This document shows, piece after piece, positions 42,273-51,044 of a DNA stretch of 64,000 nt; positions within the stretch are counted from its first letter, which is position 1; the number at the start of each line of letters is the position of its first letter. The notes below the pieces were generated by a model. The model had not been told where the DNA came from, did not search any database, and was given only the letters and a program-made list of their open reading frames with translations. Origin of the DNA: QANA01 sp963665505 (GTDB lineage: Bacteria; Bacillota; Clostridia; Christensenellales; Christensenellaceae); NCBI GenBank assembly GCA_963665505.1, contig OY762275.1, positions 372,001-436,000 of the forward strand, in the 5' to 3' direction. The position numbers and the translations under genes were made by a program.

Positions 42273-43457
42273 TCATTGCTCAATAAAAGCGGGACAATTA
42301 TGGGAGGATCTTGTAAGCGATATTGTCCATAGAAGGGCAATGAGACCTGTACCGATCAGTCCAGTCAGGATCGGCAACCGGGGAGACGCGTTTCCACTGA
42401 CCGATGCGACAAGACCGATGAAGGGAGCGGATAAAAATCCACCTGCGTTCAGCCCCGCCACAAACAGGCTGGATGCAAGCGGGATATGGTGCGGGGCAAT
42501 GCTTCTGCTGAAGTCCATCAGGCAGGCCGGCATGATCCAGTGGATGGACAGGCCTGCAAGAAAGACGCTGAGCATTAGAAGAAAAACATTGCGCGCAAAG
42601 CTGCAGATCATAAGGCTTGCCACCAGCAGGGACAGACCGATCGGGATAACGTGTTTCCCCGATACCTTATAGATCTTGCCAAAAAGAAAACCCGCGGCCA
42701 TCCCGCCTATGGAAAACATAGACTGGATCGTGCCTACAACGGCAACAGAGCCGAGGTTTTCCTGGATGACGATAGAGGACATGTTCAAAAGCATGGGATA
42801 CATGAGCATAAAGAGGAGGCAGAAGGCGGCCGTGATGATAAAGACCCGGGCCGGCAATTTGGTTTTTAGCGTTGTTTCCGTTGCCGCCGGCGCATCCTGT
42901 ACAGGTTCCTTCAAAAACAGCAGGGTCAGCCCCATTGGGAGGAGCAGCAATCCGTAAATCAGCCAGGTATACCGTACGTCGATTGCACATACTACCCCCG
43001 CGAGACTTTGGTAGAGGATGCCGGCAATGTTCAGGACGGCGGTGCCGATCCCTTGCCAGGTGGCCTGTTTTTCTTTAGGCAGAAGCTTCAGGACCAAGGT
43101 GTTTCCCAGCGGGGAGATCAACCCGATGCCCACCCCCAACACAAGCCGGCAGGCGAAAACGGCGTAGAAGTTGTCCATCAGAAAATATGGTAAAAACCCG
43201 CCGATGCTTGCCAAAAGGATCGAAAGGACCGTAATGGTCTTGTATTTTACTTTTTTGCCGACAATTGCCCCGGAAAGAAGAGAGAAGGGAATGGACGACA
43301 GCGAGATGACCGTGGAAAGCATCAGGACCATACTGTAAGAGACATCCGAATAGATTTCCGCCAGGCTGTTCAGTGCGGGATTGATGATAAGGGCGCTCTG
43401 CGGCAACATAAATGTTGCAAGGATGCCGAGTATAATGCCAGACATTTGTTTTTTCAT
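42273..43457 (-). CDS. MFS transporter
   Basis: A 394-residue membrane protein of about twelve helices with the MFS signature in KVKYKTITVLSILLASIGG and RLVLGVGIGLISPLGNTLV. Its position after the aldo/keto reductase and flavodoxin genes on the same strand suggests a shared transcript, but the substrate is unknown. Ribosome site AAAGAACAAGGGA. Confidence 0.86.
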   Translation of the reverse strand: MKKQMSGIILGILATFMLPQSALIINPALNSLAEIYSDVSYSMVLMLSTVISLSSIPFSLLSGAIVGKKVKYKTITVLSILLASIGGFLPYFLMDNFYAVFACRLVLGVGIGLISPLGNTLVLKLLPKEKQATWQGIGTAVLNIAGILYQSLAGVVCAIDVRYTWLIYGLLLLPMGLTLLFLKEPVQDAPAATETTLKTKLPARVFIITAAFCLLFMLMYPMLLNMSSIVIQENLGSVAVVGTIQSMFSIGGMAAGFLFGKIYKVSGKHVIPIGLSLLVASLMICSFARNVFLLMLSVFLAGLSIHWIMPACLMDFSRSIAPHHIPLASSLFVAGLNAGGFLSAPFIGLVASVSGNASPRLPILTGLIGTGLIALLWTISLTRSSHNCPAFIEQ

Positions 43458-43481
43458 AAGTCCCTTGTTCTTTCTGTTGTT

Positions 43482-43958
43482 TTATTTTATTCCCAGTTTC
43501 TTTAACCATGCCGATACGTCGGCTATGTTTGCGGAACCCCCGTATAGGGAGAGTCCGGGCAGCAGGACGCAAGCGGGGCAAAGGCGGGCAATGTCTTGTT
43601 CGATATGTCCGGACCCGCCTCCACCGTGGGTATAAAACGGGATGAGTGTTTTGCCGGCCAGGTCGTAGCTTTCAAGGAAGGTTGCGACCGGCGGCGCGAT
43701 CGTGCTCCACCAGTTGGGCGAGCCCACGAACAGCATATCGTAAGACTACATGTTGTCGACACTGGTTTGCAGCGCGGGGCGGTACCCGGCCCGGATCTCC
43801 TTTTTTGCCTGGGCGACGACGGTATCATACGCGGGCGGGTAAGCGGTTGTGGGGCGGATACGGAAAAGTGTGCCGCCCGTTTCCTGCCCGATCAACTCCG
43901 CAAGAGTTTTTGTGTTCCCGGAATGGGAATAATACGCGATCAAAATCCCATGGTCCAT
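43482..43958 (-). pseudogene. Flavodoxin with internal amber codon
   Basis: A 158-codon flavodoxin frame: the N-terminal half starts HGILIAYYSHSGNTKTLAELI (FMN phosphate loop), the C-terminal half has FVGSPNWWSTIAPPVATFLE and PFYTHGGGGSGHIEQDI. They are joined in the same frame by a single TAG at 43748-43746, where the context ...SVDN-M-stop-SYDMLFVG suggests a former tyrosine codon. Probably a nonsense mutation or read error; TAG is an ordinary stop in other genes here. Confidence 0.85.
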
Positions 43959-44016
43959 AAGATCCTCCTTTTTGGAAATCGGATTTTTTGTTTGTGTAGA
44001 TACCGGCGTATAATTA

Positions 44017-45183
44017 TTATTTGCTGCGTATCGCTTCGTCCATCTTTTTCATGATGGCCGGGATATCGATGCCCTGCGGGCAAAGCTTCGCACAGGCGCC
44101 GCACCCAAGGCAGGCCGCGGGCAATTCTGCCGGTTTCATTGCCTGCACGGTAGAGCGCAGCATAGGCGCATTATCGAAGGACAATTCATTGTACATAGAA
44201 ATGAGTTTAGGGATATCCAGACCCTGGGGGCAAGCCTCGCAGCAATACCGGCAGGCCGTGCAGGGCACAAGATCAAGCAATTTAGATACCGCCGTTTGGA
44301 TCACTGCGGTTTCCTGCTCGGAAATGGGCGTTGGGTCTGAGAAGGTCTTGATATTGTCTTTTAACTGATTTAGTTCCGTCATGCCGCTGAGCACGACGAG
44401 TACCCCGGGCAGGGATTTGACGAAGCGGAACGCCCACGAAGCGATGGAATCAGCCGGGCGTACCTTTTTGAAAGCCTGCTCCGTCTGCGTATCCAGAGAG
44501 GCCAACTTGCCGCCGCGGCAGGGTTCCATGACGATCACGGGGATCCCCCTTTGTGCAAGAAGTTCGTATTTTGCCTTTGCATTTTGTAATGTCCAGTCCA
44601 GATAATTCAGCTGTATCTGGACGAATTCAAAGCAATCGAATTTGTCCAGGAATTTTTCGATCGTCTCCGCACGCCCGTGGGCGGAAAGCCCAAGATGGCG
44701 GATCCGCCCGCGTCTTTTCTGTTCCAGCAGGTAATCCACCACGCCCAGTTCTTCGTTGGTATAGAAATCGTAAGACGTTTCGCAGAGATTATGCAGCAGA
44801 TAGAAGTCAAAATAATCCACGCGGCATTTTTCCAGTTGTTCTTCAAATATTTCGGCGATGGAAGAAGCGCGCAGACCGCTCAAATATCCCTGGAACCCAA
44901 GCTTGCCGTCCTTGTAGTGCATCATATGCCCGGGCATTTTGGATGCGAGATACCAGCTGTCGCGCGGATAGTTGGAGAGTGCTTTGCCGATAAAGCTTTC
45001 CGATTCGCCGCCATGGTAGCGGTAAGCGGTATCAAAATAATTGATGCCGTGCGCATACGCATAGTCTATGATCTCCCGCGCTTTTACTTCATCGATGGGG
45101 CCGTTCTTGCCTACCGTGGGAAGACGCATGTTTCCCATGCCCAATCGGGACAATTTCAGATCCTGAAACGATTTATACAGCAT
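44017..45183 (-). CDS. Aldo/keto reductase with two [4Fe-4S] motifs
   Basis: A 388-residue oxidoreductase. The first 300 residues form the aldo/keto-reductase barrel with catalytic Asp and Tyr in INYFDTAYRYHGGESE and Lys in LASKMPGH. The C-terminus adds a ferredoxin-like domain with CTACRYCCEACP and CLGCGACAKLCP. Such fusions are common in anaerobes and probably take electrons from ferredoxin or flavodoxin, which fits the flavodoxin gene 58 bases downstream. AGGAGGAAT precedes the ATG. Confidence 0.92.
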   Translation of the reverse strand: MLYKSFQDLKLSRLGMGNMRLPTVGKNGPIDEVKAREIIDYAYAHGINYFDTAYRYHGGESESFIGKALSNYPRDSWYLASKMPGHMMHYKDGKLGFQGYLSGLRASSIAEIFEEQLEKCRVDYFDFYLLHNLCETSYDFYTNEELGVVDYLLEQKRRGRIRHLGLSAHGRAETIEKFLDKFDCFEFVQIQLNYLDWTLQNAKAKYELLAQRGIPVIVMEPCRGGKLASLDTQTEQAFKKVRPADSIASWAFRFVKSLPGVLVVLSGMTELNQLKDNIKTFSDPTPISEQETAVIQTAVSKLLDLVPCTACRYCCEACPQGLDIPKLISMYNELSFDNAPMLRSTVQAMKPAELPAACLGCGACAKLCPQGIDIPAIMKKMDEAIRSK

Positions 45184-45289
45184 TCCATTCCTCCTTATTT
45201 TCCGTTACCGGACCGCAGACTGCCTGTCTGTCGGCTTTTCCTGGCTAATACCAAATATATGTATGTTTATTCTGATCTTACCGAAATCT

Positions 45290-45856
45290 TTAATTTCCCG
45301 ATACGCCGGCAAATAATTCCAGATACATAAGGTGTTCGGCCGCATAATTACCGTCGCGGTAGCGGAAGGATCTTTCGCGCGTGCCGTACGTCCGGAACCC
45401 GAATTTTCTATAAAGCCGGAGCGCCTGTTCGTTCCCGGCCACGACTTCCAGTTCCAGTTGTTCATAGCCGGCGGTTTTAGCGCAGGCGATAATCGCAGAC
45501 AGCATGGCAGAACCGATCCCCATACCCCAATACGGCTTTTTTACGGAAATCCCGAATGTCGCCCGATGCCGGCATCTACTGTGCGAAGACACCGGGCTGA
45601 ACCCTGCGGTCGCGACGAGCGCACCGTTGCGCATCGCGATGAGCATGATGGCTTTTGGGTTGTTTTCCAGATCGGCAAGATATGCCTGTTCCTCTGCAAC
45701 GGTCAGCGTGATCTCATCCGCATACCGTACCATATTGTCCGTTTCGCCCGAAGTAACGATCAGGTGCTGTAAAACATCTTGGGCATCTGCTGCGACGGCA
45801 TTGCGCAGCAGACAGGGGGCGTTGTTTTTTAGTAAAATGCTTTTTTGATATCTCAT
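45290..45856 (-). CDS. GNAT family N-acetyltransferase
   Basis: A 188-residue acetyltransferase with the acetyl-CoA site in FGISVKKPYWGMGIGSAMLSAIIACAK (about residues 105-130) and LELEVVAGNEQALRLYRKFGF in motif B. ATG 45856 has GGAGAAGGAAA before it; the frame continues upstream without a ribosome site. The sequence resembles general ribosomal-protein- or amino-acid-type GNATs; substrate unknown. Confidence 0.88.
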   Translation of the reverse strand: MRYQKSILLKNNAPCLLRNAVAADAQDVLQHLIVTSGETDNMVRYADEITLTVAEEQAYLADLENNPKAIMLIAMRNGALVATAGFSPVSSHSRCRHRATFGISVKKPYWGMGIGSAMLSAIIACAKTAGYEQLELEVVAGNEQALRLYRKFGFRTYGTRERSFRYRDGNYAAEHLMYLELFAGVSGN

Positions 45857-45912
45857 TTTCCTTCTCCTCTCCGGGTAAAGGCAACCATACCGTGTAGCGC
45901 CCTGTTTTTGTA

Positions 45913-46875
45913 TCAGGCCTTTATCTCTGTAAGTCTCCCGTAGAGTTCCGGCCGGTAACACCGCAATACCCGCAAGACCCTAAGCGTGTTCCAACGGCTG
46001 TCGCTGCCCGTTTTTTCCATATCGAAATGGACTTTTCCGCCATATTTCTGCTGGACCGGCCAGCGGCCGTTTGCCCGCTGCTTCTGGAGGATACGCGCAA
46101 GAGCTTCTTCCATCCGGACATCGTAACGTTTATGCACGGATGCGAAATATACCATACATCGGAGAATATCGAACTTCCACCGGCCGGGGTAGGAGAACAT
46201 GCACATTTTTTTGTCGATGATCTCTCCGGTGTGGACAGAACGGAACAGCCTTTTTTTCAATATGAATTCCCACGCGCCCGGGATGCTTTTCTTGATTTCT
46301 TCGTGCCGGTAGGTATACCCGTATGCCAAAAAATCGCGGAATGCTTCCAGCACGGACAATGTTGTGTGCAGGGAACTGTGCTGGTCGCCCTTTTCCCATG
46401 CGCAATTCCAGCCGCCGTCCGGATACTGTTTATCCAGAATATAATCGACGATCTCGAAAAGTTTGGGAGACTGGATGCGTCCATAGCTGCAAATGCCAAG
46501 CAGCATGGCACTGACGCACAAGTCCTGGGGCCGGTATTTCTTTACCCGCCCCCGGTTGAACCATAATTTGTCCAGCAATAACAGACTGCTTTGCGTATAT
46601 GCGGGGCAGGCCGGCTCTATCCCGATGTTTTTCAGGTCCAGCAGGGTATAGTGGGTCGATATCCATTTGGGAGAATAAATGCCGCCCCCCCACAACCCGG
46701 TTTGTGGGTCGCGTTTTTCAAGAAAGCGCCCGCCCCAACCTTGGGTGGAGATCTTCTTTTGCAAGGGAATCAGGACTTCAGCCGGAGAACCCAAAAGATC
46801 CCGGTGTGCTTGATATTGAATAGCCACATCCCCTTCCAGCAGCCACGGCAGGATAGGTGTACCGGCGAGTATCAT
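45913..46875 (-). CDS. Terpene-cyclase/prenyltransferase-fold protein
   Basis: A 320-residue protein built of alpha-helical hairpin repeats of the squalene-cyclase/prenyltransferase toroid type: QTGLWGGGIYSPKW, QYPDGGWNCAWEKGDQHSSLHTTLSVLEA and QRANGRWPVQQ resemble QW motifs. No DxDD or DCTAE catalytic motif is apparent, so it is more likely a binding or uncharacterised protein than a triterpene cyclase. ATG 46875 follows GGGAGG. Confidence 0.75.
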   Translation of the reverse strand: MILAGTPILPWLLEGDVAIQYQAHRDLLGSPAEVLIPLQKKISTQGWGGRFLEKRDPQTGLWGGGIYSPKWISTHYTLLDLKNIGIEPACPAYTQSSLLLLDKLWFNRGRVKKYRPQDLCVSAMLLGICSYGRIQSPKLFEIVDYILDKQYPDGGWNCAWEKGDQHSSLHTTLSVLEAFRDFLAYGYTYRHEEIKKSIPGAWEFILKKRLFRSVHTGEIIDKKMCMFSYPGRWKFDILRCMVYFASVHKRYDVRMEEALARILQKQRANGRWPVQQKYGGKVHFDMEKTGSDSRWNTLRVLRVLRCYRPELYGRLTEIKA

Positions 46876-46933
46876 AAGTGCCTCCCTTTCCTTAATGCTT
46901 ATTATACAACAAAAAATGCCGGGTCGTATATAG

Positions 46934-48586
46934 TTAGGAAAAGGCAAGCCACCCTTCCAGATTTTTCAGCAGGATGCCCCCGTGCAGTTCGGCAAGCGAA
47001 GCCTGTGCCCAGGCGGGGAATACTTCATGCCGGCAGGCGGAATCCAATGCGACCAGAGGGGAGAGGAAAGCGTCGGCGCGCCGTTCCTCTTCGTTTAGGG
47101 AGGATTTGCCATAGGCCTGCAAAAACGCCTCTTTTGCGCTGCCGGTAAGAGCATTTGTTACGTTACGGATGTCGCTGTACGCATATCCTTTGCCGAGCAA
47201 ATGAAGATCCAGCGGCAGGGCGGATGTTTTTTGCTTTGCGACAAACAGGTTTGTCCAGTGGAAATCGTTATAGGTAAGCGTCCGGGACAGCGCATCGATC
47301 CTGCGGCGGATGGCGTTGAAATTCTCCCGGATGGCCGCCCATAGCGGGTTTTCCAGCGTGTTTGTTTTTCGGGCAATACGCTCCATGTTCGGTAGCGTGA
47401 TACGATCGGTCTCATCGTACATCGCTGAAGTATGAAAAGACAGATGCGCCCGGCCTTTTTCATGCAACACTTTATACCAGTGTGCAAGCGCACGCGCTAT
47501 CTTTACATCGGACAGGTCGCTTTCCATACCTGGCCGGTAGTCTTCGCTGTCCTGGATATCCGGCAAAAGCAGCGCGTTCCTGGTATGCTTCAGCAGCGGC
47601 AGCGTTGGAACCCCAAGCGACGCAAGCAGCATGTAGTTTTTGATTTCCGCCGCGTCTTCGGCAGTATCAAATACCTTGAGAACCATTTTTACGCCTTCGG
47701 ATTCTACCCGATAGACGGAAATGCCGTTTTGCCTGCGGATGATGGTGACGGCCGGGATGCGTACGCCCATTTCCGCCAATTGCAGGATATACGAGGAAGG
47801 CAGCAGTTTTTCGGCATATCCGTATTCTCTGAGCACCTGATTGATGCGGGCGAGGTCCTGGGCTTTTATGCCTTCCCACTGCAAGATCTCCCGTCCGCTC
47901 AGGCGGTTAAGCCAGGCAAGCGTCTTAATAGCGCGGATGGAAAAAGCCCGGCGTGCGGACGGGCTCAGTTTATCGAGCAGAATGTCGATGGGGTGCATTT
48001 TGGCCGGTTCCTTGTGGGGAAAAGCAGCGTCAAAAGCCTCCGCCGCCTTTGGGTCTATGGAAAAAGAAGGGTCTTCCCGGAAAGTGCCCGTGATTCCATC
48101 CAGAGCGCCGTCATACAAGGGCAAAGCCATGAAAGAGTCGAAATTTTTCCCGTCGGGCGTCGTGATGCCGAATACCCCGGCATTGCAAAAGCCAAAACGC
48201 GGGTAGTAATCGGGGTGTCCATAGAGAATGACCGCCCGATACCCCAGCCGCTTTGCCTCCCGGATACTGTGCCGCACAAGCGCCGACCCAACGCCGTGAC
48301 GCCAGTATGCGGGCAGAACGCTCAGCGGGCCGAACGTCAGTACTTCGTATTTGTTTTTATCGCCGTTGAGGATCTCTGCTCGGGTATACAGGATACTGCC
48401 TACGAGCTGTCCGTCTATCTCCGCAACATAGTCGAGTTCCGGCACAAAAGCCGGGACATTACGCAGTAAATGCACCAGATAGTGTTCATCACAGGTGGGG
48501 CGGGAAAAACCCCAGAATGCCTCGCGTGTCAATGCCTCCACGAAGGGGTAGTCGGCGGGTGTTTCCAGCCGGACATGGATGTTCAT
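46934..48586 (-). CDS. Acetyltransferase-APH kinase fusion
   Basis: A 550-residue fusion. Residues 1-170 are a YhbS-like GNAT (FGPLSVLPAYWRHGVGSALVRHSIREAKRLGYRAV, split here by the acetyl-CoA loop). Residues about 250-550 resemble aminoglycoside-type phosphotransferases: ISVYRVESEGVKMVLKVF holds the ATP-lysine, YNDFHWTNLFV replaces the usual HGDxHxxN, and LDLHLLGKGYAYSDIRN corresponds to the metal-binding loop. ATG 48586 has TGGAGG 8 bases upstream. The long leader with terminator points to inducible expression. Substrate unknown. Confidence 0.8.
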   Translation of the reverse strand: MNIHVRLETPADYPFVEALTREAFWGFSRPTCDEHYLVHLLRNVPAFVPELDYVAEIDGQLVGSILYTRAEILNGDKNKYEVLTFGPLSVLPAYWRHGVGSALVRHSIREAKRLGYRAVILYGHPDYYPRFGFCNAGVFGITTPDGKNFDSFMALPLYDGALDGITGTFREDPSFSIDPKAAEAFDAAFPHKEPAKMHPIDILLDKLSPSARRAFSIRAIKTLAWLNRLSGREILQWEGIKAQDLARINQVLREYGYAEKLLPSSYILQLAEMGVRIPAVTIIRRQNGISVYRVESEGVKMVLKVFDTAEDAAEIKNYMLLASLGVPTLPLLKHTRNALLLPDIQDSEDYRPGMESDLSDVKIARALAHWYKVLHEKGRAHLSFHTSAMYDETDRITLPNMERIARKTNTLENPLWAAIRENFNAIRRRIDALSRTLTYNDFHWTNLFVAKQKTSALPLDLHLLGKGYAYSDIRNVTNALTGSAKEAFLQAYGKSSLNEEERRADAFLSPLVALDSACRHEVFPAWAQASLAELHGGILLKNLEGWLAFS

Positions 48587-48682
48587 ATTGATATCCTCCA
48601 TAAACGCGGGGAAAAAAAATACCGCGGGAGAGTAGCCTTTTATGCCTGCTGCCTGCGTATTTGTTAAGGGGAATTCCGCTAA

Positions 48683-48711
48683 CAAAAAAGGATACGGGCC
48701 AAGCGTATCCT
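48683..48711 (-). terminator. Intrinsic terminator inside the fusion-gene leader
   Basis: On the - strand: 8-bp stem (48711-48704 with 48697 region, arms AGGATACG and CGTATCCT), 7-nt loop, then six T (complement of 48684-48689). It stands about 100 bases upstream of the start codon of the fusion gene and about 150 bases downstream of its promoter. CGTAT at 48730-48726 can pair with the ATACG of the 5' arm as an alternative stem. Confidence 0.75.
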
Positions 48712-48800
48712 GATAAAAGCAGTCTATACGAAAGGTTACGTTTACTATGCGCACAAAAAAAGAGACGATCTTGTGTATTTTTTGGCGCATGCTATTCGAT

Positions 48801-48827
48801 TCAGAAGGCGATCACCATGACCGACAT
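48801..48827 (-). CDS. Candidate leader peptide
   Basis: An 8-codon ORF (MSVMVIAF, stop TGA at 48803-48801) with AAAGGAG (48843-48837) placed 9 bases before its ATG. It is the first good ribosome site after the predicted transcription start and lies upstream of the terminator at 48711-48683, the arrangement seen in drug-inducible attenuators. Too short for similarity evidence. Confidence 0.45.
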   Translation of the reverse strand: MSVMVIAF

Positions 48828-48863
48828 CAAATGCATCTCCTTTCGGAAGACATCTATACAATT

Positions 48864-48892
48864 ATTGTAATGAACAAGGGTATTTCTGTCAA
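48864..48892 (-). promoter_or_regulatory. Sigma-A promoter of the fusion gene
   Basis: On the - strand: perfect -35 TTGACA (48892-48887), 17-bp spacer, -10 TACAAT (48869-48864). Start near 48857, so the 5' leader is about 270 nt. Confidence 0.75.
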
Positions 48893-49054
48893 TACTTTCC
48901 TGTACGCGTGTGGAAATAATACGAAAGGGGGCGTGTGCGATTTTAACGCTGTATTTTTAGAAGAGGGTATTGTAAAATATGGTACAGGTATAATTGCCCG
49001 CACCCAAGCCGCTGCAATCCCGCGCATGCGCATGGTCGTGAAAGAGAGGTTTGT

Positions 49055-49525
49055 ATGAGAAGAAAAGACAGAGAAATACTGGATACGAAGCAAATCAAAG
49101 AAGTCATACTGGCGTGTGATTGTTGCCGTTTGGGTTTCTCGGATGGGAGGGGCGTATATATTGTCCCCCTCAATTTTGGATATGCGGAAAAGGAAGATAA
49201 AAAAGTGTTTTATTTTCACGGGGCCAAAGAAGGCAGGAAGATCGAACTGATAAAGAAAAACGGGTATGCGGGATTTGAACTGGATACCGCACACAAAATA
49301 AAAGGAGAGGAATGTCCCTGTGAATTTTCGTTTTTCTTCCAGAGCATTATAGGGGAAGGCCCTGTCTATATGGTGGAAGAACCGGAAGAAAAGGAAACCG
49401 CTTTACGATCAATTATGGAACACTACTCCAATACCGGCGGCTGGGAATTCAAAAAGGAACTGGCAAACGTAGTCTCTGTGTTTAAACTGGAAGTCGAAAC
49501 AATGGCCTGCAAAGAGCACAGATGA
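49055..49525 (+). CDS. Pyridoxamine 5'-phosphate oxidase-like (Nim-type) protein
   Basis: A 156-residue split-barrel flavin-binding protein: MRRKDREILDTKQIKEVILACDCCRLGF then VYIVPLNFGY and KKVFYFHGAKEGRKIELIKKN are the pattern of the NimA/5-nitroimidazole-resistance group. It ends with residues of the GWEFKKELANVVSVFKLEVE type. Such proteins bind FMN or heme cofactors; actual substrate unknown. ATG 49055 follows AGAGAGG. Resistance itself cannot be inferred. Confidence 0.88.
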   Translation: MRRKDREILDTKQIKEVILACDCCRLGFSDGRGVYIVPLNFGYAEKEDKKVFYFHGAKEGRKIELIKKNGYAGFELDTAHKIKGEECPCEFSFFFQSIIGEGPVYMVEEPEEKETALRSIMEHYSNTGGWEFKKELANVVSVFKLEVETMACKEHR

Positions 49526-49639
49526 CTGTCTTGAAAAGACGTGTTTGGGCGACGGATTGTTCCGTATTGGCAGAAGATCGGCTTATGCCCCTCGTACAGG
49601 CAGCCCCGTTTTTCCCATAATAGGCAAGCACTTGTCTTT

Positions 49640-50225
49640 ACCCAAATGGCGGTCACCGGGAAGGGTTCGTCTATTGAAATCAATCCGCTTATCCTAAGGT
49701 GCCTATGCAAATATCGCCGTGTTTCTAAGACGGCGGGGGCAAGAGCGGCAGGTTTTTCAGGCAGATATCGGTTATCTCCGAACGGTCGGCCAGGGTTTTT
49801 CAATCGCCAGCAAGCCCGAAATTTCTTCGGCGCCGCCGTGTCCGTCTTTCCAGGCGGGGTTGATCTCCCCCCACAAGACCACCCGTTCATAATGGCTGCG
49901 CCTGCGTCCAAACGGCCAAGGTCTCTCGCCCCCGCTCCAGAGAAAGCGTGTGGCCGCTGTGACCGTTCAGGAACACAAATTTCCTGACGCCCCGGCGGTA
50001 GACCGACAGGCAGATCGCCTTGACCGTTTGATAGAGAAGTTCCGGGCCGATCAAGATAGTCTCCGGGAAACCGTCGCGGGTATTGGCATTTCCGCAAGGA
50101 AGGGTGGGCAGTATCGAAGTAACGTTCCGCCCGTACCCAAGTCGATTTTTCTGACCGCATGGGCAAACTCTTTTGAAAGTAAATCATAGTAGTCCTGACT
50201 AACCCGGACGATGTAGCTAAATCAC
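49640..50225 (-). pseudogene. Creatininase family remnant, multiply frameshifted
   Basis: No single frame is open, but pieces in different frames match creatininase/creatinine amidohydrolase: from 50123 down, VTSILPTLPCGNANTRDGFP, ETILIGPELLYQTVKAI and RGVRKFVFLNGHSGHT (the NGHGGN motif, near 49970-49950), then in another frame LWGEINPAWKDGHGGAEEIS (the D-HAGE-ETS region, near 49880-49820). The N-terminal metal-binding part and later parts are lost or scrambled. Clearly a decayed gene. Confidence 0.75.
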
Positions 50226-50293
50226 ACCATGTTTTTGCAAGAAGCTGACCGTGTGTTATGGGAGCAAAGGCCGGGATTCTTTTCATCTGCAAT

Positions 50294-50318
50294 AAAAAAA
50301 CCCCTAAAAGGGTTTTTG
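50294..50318 (-). terminator. Terminator of the coat-protein gene
   Basis: On the - strand: AAAAACCC / GGGTTTTT stem (50317-50310 with 50303-50296), 6-nt loop, followed by TTTATT. It lies 20 bases after the stop of the gene at 50338. Confidence 0.85.
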
Positions 50319-50337
50319 AAAAGAAGGGGTAGAATTT

Positions 50338-50796
50338 TTAATTGTACATTCCGTTTTGCGCCATATAGTTATAGATATGCTCGCCGTGCTGCTGTTCTTC
50401 CTTTTGGATGTGGTTTAAAACATTGCGTATGTTTGTGTCTCTGAATTCAAAGATACAGGTGTTATATGTGGAAGACACATGTTTTTCCGTGGACAGAGAG
50501 TCGGTGCAGAGGAAACTATCGTTCTGCTTGTCCTGGTTTGTATCGGAGACGTTGTATGTCGAAGTAAACGTCGGCTGTGTTTGTTGGGCGCCCGCCTGCA
50601 TCGTGGGTACGGATCCGTTCATGATCTGTGTAATGGTATCCAAATGCTGTTTTTCGGTATCGCCAATTTGTGAAAATAAAGTTTTCAGCTGCTGGTCGCT
50701 TGCTTCGTTTGCATATCTATTATATTTTTCCGTGCAGATCTGTTCTTGCTCTTTCAAATCTTTTAAGAGCGATGTTTCTTTTTGTGTCAATTGCAT
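50338..50796 (-). CDS. CotF-like spore coat / ferritin-like protein
   Basis: A 152-residue mostly helical protein: residues 1-55 form a long helix pair (LTQKETSLLKDLKEQEQICTEK ... TLFSQIGDTEKQHLDTI), a Gln/Thr/Ser-rich linker follows, and a second ferritin-like helix closes it (NIRNVLNHIQKEEQQHGEHIYNYM). This is the pattern of the clostridial CotF-like spore coat proteins. The ribosome site GAGGTGA is good. It fits with spo0A and the LysM protein in the same window. Confidence 0.85.
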   Translation of the reverse strand: MQLTQKETSLLKDLKEQEQICTEKYNRYANEASDQQLKTLFSQIGDTEKQHLDTITQIMNGSVPTMQAGAQQTQPTFTSTYNVSDTNQDKQNDSFLCTDSLSTEKHVSSTYNTCIFEFRDTNIRNVLNHIQKEEQQHGEHIYNYMAQNGMYN

Positions 50797-50976
50797 ATTT
50801 TCTCACCTCGTTTATAAGATGACCAACTCCTGGCAAATTATGCGTCGGTTTTTTTGCTTTTTGCCACGGATCACAGGAGACGTTTTATGGGGATGTTCCT
50901 GGCAGAAAAAATATCTCTCAATGTTTACCGGTATAACCGGCGCTGTCCGCAGGATGGATCGCCCGTTCCTGTCATG

Positions 50977-51007
50977 AAAAGGCGGAAATGCAGTCTGCAT
51001 TTCCGCC
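50977..51007 (-). terminator. Terminator of gntK-gnd
   Basis: On the - strand: perfect 12-bp stem (51007-50996 with 50992-50981, arms GGCGGAAATGCA), 3-nt loop, then TTTTC. It lies 38 bases after the gnd stop. Confidence 0.85.
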
Positions 51008-51044
51008 CGAATCCCAAGGCCGTGTGCAAGGATAAAAGGGTTTT

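Noticed and set aside
43746..43748. Amber codon read as an amino acid
   Set aside because: TAG ends many intact genes in the window, and one case does not support recoding.
48618..48640. TACCGCGGG sequence resembling a T-box
   Set aside because: Wrong surroundings: no stem I, no amino-acid or tRNA-ligase gene downstream on that strand.
49423..50292. 289-codon ORF on the - strand
   Set aside because: Its sequence is unlike a protein and part is antisense to the Nim-like gene; the real signal here is the creatininase remnant spread over other frames.
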